Shown piece by piece: positions 53,295 through 64,000 of a stretch of 64,000 bases of DNA; position 1 is the first letter of the stretch; every line of letters begins with the position of its first letter. The notes beneath the pieces were generated by a model. It saw only the letters and a program-made list of their open reading frames with translations. It ran no database searches and was not told the origin of the DNA. A program made the position numbers and the translations under genes. The stretch comes from Sapria himalayana. Lineage: Eukaryota > Streptophyta > Magnoliopsida > Malpighiales > Rafflesiaceae. The stretch lies in NCBI GenBank assembly GCA_029783825.1, contig JAREIK010002618.1, positions 355,676 to 419,675 on the forward strand. The letters run 5' to 3'.

Positions 53295-54489
53295 ATCTAT
53301 CTATGATTCAACCTACCTTCCTTCTAATAAACCTACACTACCTATCTAATTATCTATCTAACTATCAATTAATCAATCAAACTATCTTTCTTAGATACTA
53401 TGTATTTATCTATGTATTAATTCACCCATTAATAGATCTATCTATCTAACTATCAATCTCAATGTCTCTTTGTCAATCTTTCTAAATGTTTGTCTACCTA
53501 TCTATCTATCTATTTGTCTATCTATATATCTATCTATCTATTTGTCTATCTATCTATCTATTTATCCATCTGTCTAATAATCTATCTAATTATTTATCTA
53601 TCTATCTGTCTATCAATATATCTATTTGCATATCTATCTATTTCTATATATATTTATATATCTATCTATCTATCTAACAAACTGACTATCTATCTGTCTA
53701 TCTATCTGTTTATCTATCTAGGTGTATATCTATCTATATGTCTAACTCTGTAATTATCTATCAATCAATCTGTCTATCTATATATCTATTAGTTTGTATA
53801 TTTATACATGAGTCTATCTATCTGTCACTTTGTTTATTAATCAATATATCTATATATCTATCTGTGTATCTATCTAGCTCAATATATGTATATCTGTCCA
53901 TCTATCTATCAATCTATTTATCTATCTATTTATCTATTTATCTATTTATATGTCCATATGCCTATCTTTCTATTTTTCTATCGATATAACTCTTTATCTA
54001 CATATCTTTGTATCTAACTATCTATGTTTTTATCTATCAATTTATTTATAAATATATCTATGAATCTATATATCAATATATCTAGTAATCTTTATATATT
54101 GAATCAATCTATTTATCTATCTATATTTGTTAACTTGTCTATTTTTCTTTCTTTATATCTATCTATCTATCGATTTATCTATCAAATTTTTTATTTATTT
54201 TTCTATTTGTCTAATTGTCAATTTATTTATCTATCTATATCAATCTTTTTATTTATCTATCTTTCTATCCATCTATCTATTTGTCTATATGCTTATCTGT
54301 ATATATTTCTATCTACTTTATATTGAGCCATTTGTCAATCTTTTTATCTATTTGTCTATCTTTTTGTCTATCTATCTTTCAATCGAACTATCTATTTTCA
54401 TTAATACCTATTTGTATATCTATTTATATATCTTTTTATTTTTATATCTATCCATCTATTTATCTTACTATCTACCAAACTATCTATCT

Positions 54490-54493
<4 letters not shown>

Positions 54494-54524
<31 letters not shown>
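54494..54524 (+). repeat. (AT)15 microsatellite
   Basis: A pure AT run preceded by TACCAAACTATCTATC, a flank shared with the AT run at 58196. Confidence 0.95.
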
Positions 54525-54525
<1 letters not shown>

Positions 54526-54634
54526 CTATCTATCTTTCTATCTATCTATCCATTTATTGATGTGTTTATCTATCTATCAGCCTCTTTGTCTCAATATCCA
54601 TCTTTCTCTCTATCTATTTATCTATTAATCAATC

Positions 54635-54692
<58 letters not shown>
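54635..54692 (+). repeat. Compound (AT)n(GT)n microsatellite
   Basis: About seven AT units followed by about 22 GT units. The CVCVCV frame starting here is an artefact. Confidence 0.95.
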
Positions 54693-54695
<3 letters not shown>

Positions 54696-56035
54696 ATATG
54701 TTTATTGAACTATCTATTTCTTAATCTATCAATCTATCTATCTATTAATCTATTTATTTGTCTATATGTCTATCTATCTATTTATCTATCTAAATATCTA
54801 TCTATATCTCGATGTATGTATTTAATTATCTATCTAACTATCTATCTATCTACTTTTCTATCTATTAATCTATTTTTGTATCAATCTATATATTTATATG
54901 CTATGTCTCAATCGGTGTATATATATATATCTATCTAATAATTTATCTATCTATCTTTGTATTTGTGTATCTTTCTATTTTTTAATCTATATATTTGTCT
55001 ATCTATCTATCTATCTAGCTATTTATCTATCTATCTATCTATTTGCTAATCTATCTATCTAATCTCTATATATGTTTATCTATCTATCTAATTGTCTATC
55101 TATTTATCTGTCTATAAGTCTATCTGTCAACCAATCTTTATGTATATATGTCTATCTATCTATCAATCAATATTTCTATTTTCTATTTGTGGACTATATT
55201 AGTCTTTTTGTTTATCTATCTTTCTGTAAATCTATCTATCTGTAAATCTATCTATCTTTAAATCTATCTATTTATTTTCTGTCTATCTATTTATCTACCT
55301 ATCTATCTATGTTTCTATCTTTCTAAATGTAGATCTATCTATCTATCTATCTTTTTTTCTATCTATTTATTTATCTATGTGTATATATATTAATTTGTCT
55401 ATCAATCTCTTTATCTATCTGTATGTTTCTCTATCTATCTATCTATGTATCTATCTATCTATCTATATCTCTATCTATTTGCCTATATACTTTTATATCT
55501 ATGTAACTATTTATCTATCTATCTATCTATGTATATGAGTATCTATATGTCTGTCTATCTATTTATCTAACTTTTTTTCTATTTGTCTATCTATCAATTT
55601 GTCTATCTGTCTTTCTATCTATTTATGTATCTATATATCTAACTATCTATCTGTTTATCTATTTTTCTATCTCCTATTTATCTACTTATTTGTATATTTA
55701 TGTATCTGTATATCTATATATCTATGTTTTATATCTATCTTTCTAACTATTGATCATTCTATCTATCTATCTAATATATATAAACATACAAACCTACATA
55801 TATATGTACCAACCTTCCGACCTACTTATCTTTCAATCTAACTATAATCTTTTTATCAAGATATCTATCTATATATTTATCTATATATCGATCTATCTAT
55901 CTATTTATTGATCTGTCTATCTATCTATTAATCTTAGAGTATCTTTGTCTATCTTTCTATATGTCTATATGTCTATCTCTTTATCTATATATCTATTTAT
56001 TTATCTATTTGTCTATTTGTCATTATATCTATCTA

Positions 56036-56039
<4 letters not shown>

Positions 56040-56076
<37 letters not shown>
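56040..56076 (+). repeat. (AT)18 microsatellite
   Basis: A pure AT run followed by CTCTCTCTACC. Confidence 0.95.
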
Positions 56077-56080
<4 letters not shown>

Positions 56081-57030
56081 CTCTACCTATCTCTCTATCT
56101 ACGTGTCTATATATCTATATGTCTATGTGTATATCAATGTATTTGTCTATCTCTGTATCTATCTTTTATTTATCTCTCTATATGTCTATATTTCTATCTA
56201 TCTATTGGTTAATCTATCTATCTATCAATTTGACTATCAATCTATCTATGTATCTATATCTCTTCTAATCTATTTATCTTTTATCTATTTATCTATATAT
56301 CTATTTATCTTTCTATCTATCTTTCTATATATCTATCTATATTTATTTCAACCTACCTTCTACCCTAATGACCCACTTAGCTATCTAATTATCTATCTAA
56401 CTTTTAATCAATTAATCTATCTATCTATCTATATAACTATCTTTAAATATATATCTATTTATCCATCAGTCAATCTATCTATTAATATATCTTTCAGGCT
56501 ATATGTTCCTTTTTTTATCTTTCTATATGTCTATTTGTTTAACTATCTATCTATCTATATATTTATCTGTCTATCTATCTATAAATCTAGCTATTTAACA
56601 ATCTATCTAATTTTCTATCTATCGATATATCTATCAATCTATCTATTTTACTATTTATATATTTGAATTTATATTTTTATATATATCTATCAATCTATCA
56701 ATCAATCTATCTATTTATCCTTTTATTCATCTATTCTAGGTGTCAATCTATTTATATGTCTCCATGTCTATTTCTATATTTATCAATCAATCTATCTGCC
56801 TATATATATATATATATATATCTATTTATATGTCTATCTATATATCTATTTATTTGTATATCCATCTATGATACTATTTATCTGCCAGTTTTGTAATTAT
56901 TAACCTATATATCTATCTATCTACCTTTCTAACTATTTTTTTGTCTATTTATCTATCTATATATCATTATGTCTATATTTCAATTTGTCTATTTATATAA
57001 CTATCAATTTATCTATTTATTTATCTAACT

Positions 57031-57591
57031 TAGAGGTGCCAAACGGGATGTGCCGGGTCGGCCTAGCCCATTTTTAGCCGGCCCAACCATGGTTTTGTGC
57101 TGGGCCAGGCAAGGCACGGTTACTGTATCGTGACGTGCCTAGCCCGGCATAGTTTTGTGAAGGTCAGCCAGCACGAGACCGCGACACGAATCTGCCAGGT
57201 TCGGCCCAGTTTGGCTAAACCCCTAATTTAAAAAAAATCAGGGGTTCGGCTACACACCGTCACGCCGCCACGTGCCGAACCTCTAATTTAAAAAAATTAG
57301 GGTTTCGGCATGCGTCGTCATGCCGCTGCACCGCTCAAAACCCTAATTTAAAAAAAATTAGGTTTCTCGGTTCATGTAGAGGTACCATGCCAATGTGCCA
57401 CGGTACCATGTCGGGCCAGACATCGCACGAGGCCCGGTTGGCCTCGGCTTGGCACAACATGATTGGTGCCGTGGTTGGGCACGACATGAGCCCAAGCACG
57501 GGAAATTCCCATGCCGGGCAGGCCCAGGCTCGGCCGAATCGTGGAGTGCCTCGTCCCGATCCGTGTCGGCCAGGCCTGATTGACACCTTTA
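57031..57591. mobile_element. hAT-type MITE, 561 bp, GC-rich
   Basis: The termini are TAGAGGTGCCAAACGGG and, reverse-complemented from the right, TAAAGGTGTCAATCAGG: 13 of 17 match. A perfect 8-bp duplication ATCTAACT flanks it (57023-57030 and 57592-57599). An 8-bp duplication with TA.rGGTG.CAA termini is the signature of hAT-family (Ac/Ds-like) non-autonomous elements in plants. The interior is rich in GGCCCG, GGCACG and CGTGCCG phrases and contrasts sharply with the array. Frames of up to 83 codons (for example 57335-57586 minus, 57387-57635 plus) reflect high GC and overlap on both strands, and none has a domain. It depends on a transposase supplied elsewhere. Confidence 0.9.
57221..57370 (+). 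repeat. 60-bp tandem repeat inside the MITE
   Basis: CCCTAATTTAAAAAAA followed by a TTCGGC-like stretch begins at 57221, 57281 and 57341, an exact 60-bp period of about 2.5 copies. The GC-rich halves are more diverged than the A-rich halves. Each unit carries an AAACCCTAA or TTAGGGTTT-like telobox phrase. Confidence 0.85.
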
Positions 57592-58193
57592 ATCTAACTA
57601 TATATATTTATATATATCTATCGATCTATCAATAAATATAATTATGAATCTATATATCAAAATAGCTAGTAATCTTTTTATCTTGCAATCTATCAATATA
57701 TCTATCTATCTATTTATCTTGCAATCTTTTTATATATCAATAAATATCTATCTATTTAAATATCTATCTATCTATATTTTTATCAATCAATCTATCTATT
57801 TTTTTGCTTATTTTTATTTGTCTTTATTTGTCAACCTGTCTACTTGTCTATCTTTATAACTGTCTATCTGTCTATTAGACAAACTATCTATTTATCTATT
57901 TTTTATATTTGTTTATTTATCTATTTGTTTATTTAACTATATCTATCTATTCATCTATTCATCTGTCTATTTGTCTATGTGTCAATCAATCAATCTATCT
58001 ATCTATTATCTATCTTTATTTATATCGATCCATTTGTCAATGTATTTATATATCTGTATATTTATTTTGCCATTATTCTTTCTATCCTTTTATTTATTTG
58101 TTTATCTACCTATTTGTCTATCTATCTATCTTTTTATTTTTAAATCTTTTCATCTGTCTATCTATCTAACTACCAAACTATCAATGTTACTAT

Positions 58194-58195
<2 letters not shown>

Positions 58196-58227
<32 letters not shown>
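58196..58227 (+). repeat. (AT)16 microsatellite
   Basis: A pure AT run preceded by CTACCAAACTATCAATG, a flank shared with the run at 54494. Confidence 0.95.
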
Positions 58228-58229
<2 letters not shown>

Positions 58230-58700
58230 ATCTATCCATTTTTTAATATGTCTATATATCTATTAGCCTCTCAATCTCATTTTATATCTTTTTATCCATC
58301 TTTCTATCAATCAATATTTCTATATATCTCTATATATATTTATTGAATTATCTATTTGTTGATCTATCAATAAATCAATAATCTTCTTTTTATCTAATTA
58401 TCTATTTTCTATCTATCTATATATCTATATAATTATCTTTCTATCTATTTATCTAACTATCCATTTAACTATCTATCTAAAAGTCTGTCTATTAATTTAT
58501 CTAGATTTCTATTTATCTATATGTCTTTGTGTCTATCAGTCTATATGTATATTTCTCTATCTATCTATCTTTCAATCTGTCTATCTATCTATTTATCTAT
58601 GTAATTATGTATCATTCTATTTTTCTATCTATCAATCTATATATGTTTCTATTTGTGTATTTATCAATCTATCTTTCTATCTAGCTATGTATCTATCTAT

Positions 58701-58762
58701 ATGTCTATTAGTCTATCTAATTATTTATCATATGTCTATTAGTCTATCTAATTATTTATCAT
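58701..58762 (+). repeat. Exact 31-bp tandem duplication
   Basis: The unit starting ATGTCTATTAGTCTATCTAA occurs at 58701 and 58732 with no difference. Exact identity within a degenerate array marks a recent event. Confidence 0.9.
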
Positions 58763-59134
58763 ATGTCTATATGTTTAACTATTTATCTGTCTATTTATCT
58801 TTATATTAATTTATCTATCTATTTGTCTATTTGTTTAAATGTTTATCTATCTACCTGTATATTTGAGAATCTATCAATCTATCTATCAATTTATTTATTT
58901 TTATATCTATCTATCTATGTATCTATCTATCAATCAATCAATTTATCTATTTTTTGATTTTTTTGTCTGTCTATTTATCAATCTCTTGATATATCTATTC
59001 ATATGTCTCATATGTCTATCTGTCTCTCTATATATTTATTTGTTTATCCATCCATCTAAATATCTATCTATTTGTCTATATATCTATATATCTATATATC
59101 TATTTGTCTCTTTGTCTATCTATCTATCTAATTA

Positions 59135-59138
<4 letters not shown>

Positions 59139-59175
<37 letters not shown>
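59139..59175 (+). repeat. (AT)18 microsatellite
   Basis: A pure TA run within the array. Confidence 0.95.
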
Positions 59176-59179
<4 letters not shown>

Positions 59180-60039
59180 CTAGCTATCTATCTATCTATT
59201 TTTATATTTATCTATCTGTTTATCATTCTGCCTATCTATCTATCTATATATCTACATGTCTATCTATCTGTCTCTTTTTAAATCAATCAATTTATTGATT
59301 TGTCTATCTCTCTTTCTGTCATTCTATCTATGTCTTTTTTCTAACTATGTATCTATCAATCTACTAATCTATGTATCTATGTATGTCTCTATGCATTTTT
59401 GTATCTATGTATATATGTATCTATGTATATAACTATCTCTATAAATCTTTATATGACTGTCTATCTATCTATGTGATAATTTGTCTATTTTTCTATCAAT
59501 ATGTATGTCTATCAATCTATCCATCTCTTTATTTGTCTATCAATATATATAACTATCTATCAATATGTCTATTTGTCTATTTTTAAATGAATTTGTCTAT
59601 TTGTTTACCTATTTATTTATCTATTTTTCTATCTTTCTATATGTTTATCTGTCCAAGTGTCTTTCTATCTATTTGTCTATTCTTCTATCTATCTATTTGA
59701 CTATATATATATATATATATATATTTATTTATTTATTTATTTATTTATATATCTACCTACCTATATATCTATCTAAATATAACTATATATATATATATAT
59801 ATCTATCTATCTATCTATATGTCTGTCTATCTATCTATCTATTAATGTGTTCATCTATCTATCTATCTATTTATCTGTCTATCTATATATCTATATATCT
59901 CTTTGTTTGTTAGCCTGTCTGTCTAATTATTGATTTGTCTATTTTTATCAATATAAATATGTCTATCTATCTATTTTCTTATTTGTTTATAAATCTATTT
60001 ATCTATTTATCTATGTGTCTATTTATATATTTAGTTATT

Positions 60040-60052
60040 TGTGTGTGTGTGT

Positions 60053-60096
<44 letters not shown>

Positions 60097-60220
60097 TTAT
60101 ATATATTTATATATATTTATATATATTTTTATATATTTATATATATTTATATATATTTATATATATTTATATATATTTATATATAGTTATATATATTTAT
60201 ATATATTTTTATATATTTAT
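60040..60220 (+). repeat. (GT)n(AT)n followed by fourteen 10-bp ATATATTTAT units
   Basis: GT at 60040-60054 leads into AT (about 60058-60086). Then come about 14 units of ATATATTTAT in perfect 10-bp register from 60081 to 60220, with four single-base variants. The period is close to one DNA helical turn, which would place TTTAT tracts in phase. Confidence 0.9.
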
Positions 60221-60923
60221 CTATCTATATATTTATCTATTTTTCTATCGATTTTCAAACCTATCTTTCTATATATATGTCTTTCTATCAATCTATATAC
60301 CAATATATCTATCTTTCTATCTAGGCATCTATCGATCAATCTATTTATCTATTAGTATTTCTATAAATTTGACTATCTTTCTATATATATATAATTATCA
60401 ATTTATTTGTCAATTTATCGATCTATCTATCTATCTGTTATCTATCTATCCATCTATATAAATGTCTATCAATGTTTCTATCTATTTGTCTTTCTGTCAA
60501 TCTTTCTATCTCTCTACTTGTCTATCTATCTATCTTCTATCCATGTTTTGCTTGTTTATTTGTCTCACTATTTTTCAATCTATCTATTTGTCTATATATA
60601 TTTATTTATTTATTTATGTGATTATTATCGTTATTTCTATCTATTTGCTTATTTTTTTTATTTGTTTATCTGTCTATCTATCTGCCTATCAATCTATCTA
60701 TATTCATATTTGTTCATTTGTTGATCAATTTATGTATTTGTCTATCTATTTGTCGATGAATCTATCTATTTATCTTTCTAGCTATTTGATTATCTATTTG
60801 TATATCTATCTATCTTTCATTATTTTAATTTTTATATATATCCAACTATTTTTCTATCTTTTAATCTAACTATCTATATTTCCATCTGTTTATCTATCTT
60901 TTAATCTAATTATATACATACAA

Positions 60924-60926
<3 letters not shown>

Positions 60927-60979
<53 letters not shown>
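60927..60979 (+). repeat. Compound (CA)n(TA)n microsatellite
   Basis: About 16 CA units followed by about 10 TA units and then CTCTCTCTCTC, the same order as at 16112. Confidence 0.95.
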
Positions 60980-63900
60980 CTCTCTCTCTCTATTTTTATA
61001 TTTATCTATCTTTATATCTATTTATCTATCTATCCATCTATCAATCATTCAATCTATCTATCAGCCTCTCTATCTCTTTGTCTATATTTTTGTCTTTCTA
61101 TCTATCTATTTGTATATATATTTCACAAACTATCTGTATGTTAATTTATTAATCAATTAATCTATCTTTCTATCTATCTATCTATTAATCAATCGATATA
61201 TCTATCTATCTATTATTCTATTTATATATATCTATCAATTTATATGAATATCTATATATTTTTCTTTATTTCTTTCTTTCTATATATTTATCTTTCTATC
61301 GCTCTATCTATCTGTCTATCTATCTATCTATCTATCTATTTGTCTATTTTTATATTTATCTATATGTCTATTTATTTGTCAATCTATATATCTATCTATT
61401 TATCGGTCTATCTATTTGTCAATCAATCTATCAATCTATCTATATGTCTAAATGTCTATCTATCTATCTCTATATTTGTCAAATTATTTATTAGTCTATA
61501 TGTCTATTTAAGAAACTATCTAACTGGCTATCTATATATTGGTATAACTATCTTTCTATTTATCTATCTAATTATCATTTTATCTTTTCTTTCTATTAAT
61601 CTTTCTATGTGTCTATTTATCTATCTATATACCTATCTATTTATCATTCTATCTATCTATAAATCAATCTATGTATCTCTCTTTCTATTTATCTATTTAT
61701 CGTTCTATCTATTTAACTATCTGTATGTCTATCTATTAGTCTATATATCAAGTTATCGTTCCAACTATCTGAATAAATTTGATATACTATCTATTTATCT
61801 ATAAGTTTATTTTTCTATTTATCTATCTATTTGTCTATCTATCTATAAATTTATATGTATATATTTCTTTATATCTATTTAGCTAACTATCAATCTATCT
61901 ATTTGACTATAAATCTATTTTTGTATTTGTTTAATTATTTTTTTATTTTTCAATCAATCTATTTGTATGTCTATCTATTGATATATTTATCTATCGGTCT
62001 ATATATATATATATATTTATTTATTTATTTATATATATATATATCTATTTGCATAATTATCTATCTAATTATCTCTCTATATGTCTATTTGTCTATCTAT
62101 CTATTTGTATATCTATATTTATCAACTTGTCTATTTATTTATCTATCTATTTGTATATATTTCTATCTATCAATGCATCTTTCTGCCTATCTATTTTTCT
62201 ACCTATCTGTCTATTTATCAATGTTTCTATCTACATATTTGTCTATCTGTTTATGTATTAATCTATTTAAATATCTATATATCTATCCTTTTGTTTTTTG
62301 CCTTTTTATCTTTTTGTTGATTTTTCTATTTGTATATCTATATATCTATCTATCTATCTATTGAAATATTTATTTTTGTATCTTTCTATTTGCCTTTTTA
62401 TCTATCTATATATCAATCTATTTTTGTATCCTTCTATCTAATTTAAAATCTATATATGTATCTATCTATTTATCTATTTTTGTTTCTATATATCTATCTA
62501 TTGATCTATCTATCTATTATCTAACTATTTGTCTATAAATCTATTATTATATCTATCTATTATTATATCAATCTATCTATCTATCATTTGTCTATCTGTC
62601 TATCTATCTATCTATATGTCTTTCTGTCTATCTGTCTATATTACTATCTATCTATCTATCTATCTATATATCTATATTTCTATCTATCTATCTATTTGTC
62701 AGGTTGTCTATCAAATCTATTTATAATTCAGTCTATATATCTAAGTTTCTATATTTTTATATGTATATCTATGTGTCTTTCTTTCTAGCTATTTATTTTT
62801 GTGTCTATCTGTGTATCTATATATCTTTTTATGTTTATCTATTAATTTGTCTATTTATCTAAATGTTTTTTTATCTATCTATTTATCTATCTGTGTGTCT
62901 ATCTATCTATCTTTATATCTATCTATCTATCTACTTGTATATTAATCTATTTGTTTATCAATCAATTTCTATCTATCTATCCATCCATCAATTTACCTTT
63001 CTATCTATTTGTCTATCGGTCTATTTATCTACATATCCAGCTATCTTTATTTCTAATTATCTATCAAACTTTCTATCTTTTTATTTATCTATCTATATAT
63101 CTATGTGTGTGTGTGTATCTATGTATATATTTTTCTATCTATCTATCTATATGTCTATATATATATATACATCTATCTAGTTATATAGTTATCTATGTAT
63201 CTATTTATCTATCTATATGTCTGTTTATTTGTCTATTTGTCTATCTATCAATCTATACATCTATCTATCTATTTATCACTCTATCATCTGTTTGTCTATA
63301 TATCTATCAATTTGTCTATCTAACTATCTATATTCCAACCAGCCTACATACTAATCTTTTTATCTTTCTATATATATATATATATATATATACTTTATCT
63401 ATTTATCTATTAGTCTATCTATCCATCCATCTTTCTATCTATCAATATAACTTTCGATCTATCTATTAGTCTTTCTGCCTCTTTGTGTGTGTGTGTGTGT
63501 GTGTTTATATAAATATATGTCAATATTTTTATCTATGTATCTATCTATGTATTTGGCTATCTATGTATTTGGCTATCTATTTCTATATCTATCTATATGT
63601 AAAACTATATAACTATACATCTATCTATCTATCTATAAAACTATCTATCAATATATCAATCTATCCATGTATTATCTATCTTTTTGTCAATATATCCATC
63701 TATCTATCTAGCTATATTTCTATTTGTATATCTATGTATGTATATCAATAAACTTGCCAATATGTTTATATGTCTATCTATCTATCAATGTATTTATCTC
63801 TATACATGTATGCTATCTATATATCTATCTATCAAATTATCTACTTATCTATTTGTTTATTTATCTATCTATTTTTCTCTTTACATATTTTTTTGTCTAT

Positions 63901-64000
63901 CTATATGTAAATTTATCTATTTTTATATATATTTGTCTTTCAATCTATCTATTGTCTATTCATCCATATCTCTATCCAAGTAAGTGTGTATCTATCAAAC

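Larger units (their letters stand above)
50072..57030 (+). repeat. Degenerate TCTA array, block E
   Basis: The array resumes in the same orientation as block D. It contains a GT run at 50091-50108, AT runs at 52280-52297, 52802-52830 and 56801-56820, and an unusual number of ACCTACC/CCAACCTT patches (about 50788, 51125, 52750, 53205, 53300, 55795, 56350). The forward frame at 49987-50574 merely joins the CACTA-1 end to the array. No gene is supported. Confidence 0.95.
57592..64000 (+). repeat. Degenerate TCTA array, block F
   Basis: The array continues in the same orientation to the end of the window. AT runs occur at 59703-59724, 62005-62020 and 63370-63391, and GT runs at 63105-63116 and 63484-63504. 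A 16-bp unit CTATCTATGTATTTGG repeats twice near 63545-63576. AT runs are often followed by TTTA runs (59724-59746, 62016-62032). No gene is supported, and the array runs off the right edge. Confidence 0.95.

Noticed and set aside
57290..57350. TTAGGGTTT/AAACCCTAA phrases as interstitial telomere repeats
   Set aside because: Single phrases are separated by 60 bp within a MITE, not a tandem 7-bp telomere array.
57335..57586. 83-codon minus frame and overlapping plus frames in the GC-rich block
   Set aside because: They lie inside a MITE defined by terminal repeats and an 8-bp duplication. Frames are open on both strands because of GC content.
1..64000. tRNA, rRNA or other structural RNA genes
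   Set aside because: I saw no cloverleaf with conserved box A and B sequences, and no rRNA-like sequence. The primer site at 4134 only matches the 3' end of a tRNA.

Overview
The window is nuclear DNA from a flowering plant. About 40 kb of the 64 kb is one degenerate TCTA (GATA on the other strand) tetranucleotide array. It runs in the same orientation in six blocks: 1-2333, 4753-10756, 12183-24530, 24960-31550, 50072-57030 and 57592-64000. The plant assignment rests on the inserts: plant CACTA (En/Spm) transposons with TNP2 and Transposase_24 genes, a Copia element primed by a plant-type Met-tRNA site, and a hAT-type MITE. The GC-rich hAT MITE looks monocot-like to me, but that is a weak hint. 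No intact host gene was found. The long '+' strand reading frames rich in L-S-I-Y are an artefact of the TCTA period (12 nt reads LSIY, with no stop in any frame).

Layout. The island at 2334-4752 has a CACTA-like left end and a truncated Copia retrotransposon on the minus strand (5' LTR, primer binding site, broken gag). At 10757-12182 is a solo LTR or small LTR element with a perfect 5-bp target duplication TATCT. At 24531-24959 is a short unique AT-rich island. At 31551-50071 is an 18.5-kb CACTA element (here CACTA-1) with TACTA-type terminal inverted repeats and a TCT target duplication. Its genes are on the minus strand and decayed. A second CACTA element (CACTA-2, 40503-48441, target duplication GGA) is inserted inside the CACTA-1 transposase gene, with its own genes on the plus strand. 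At 57031-57591 is a 561-bp GC-rich hAT-type MITE with a perfect 8-bp target duplication ATCTAACT.

Within the array there are many (AT)n, (GT)n and (CA)n runs and several layers of higher-order repetition: 10-, 12-, 16- and 31-bp units, units of about 40, 100, 139 and 320-340 bp, and modules recurring at 3-4 kb spacing in the last 14 kb. This suggests growth by repeated segmental duplication, not simple slippage alone.

The genes do not form a working pathway. They are two generations of CACTA transposase (TNP2 type) plus partner DNA-binding protein (Transposase_24/TNPA type), all with stop codons. I saw no convincing new functional system. The items most worth following are the array architecture, the nested CACTA pair, and a compositionally distinct 3-kb block (34010-37050) carried inside CACTA-1.
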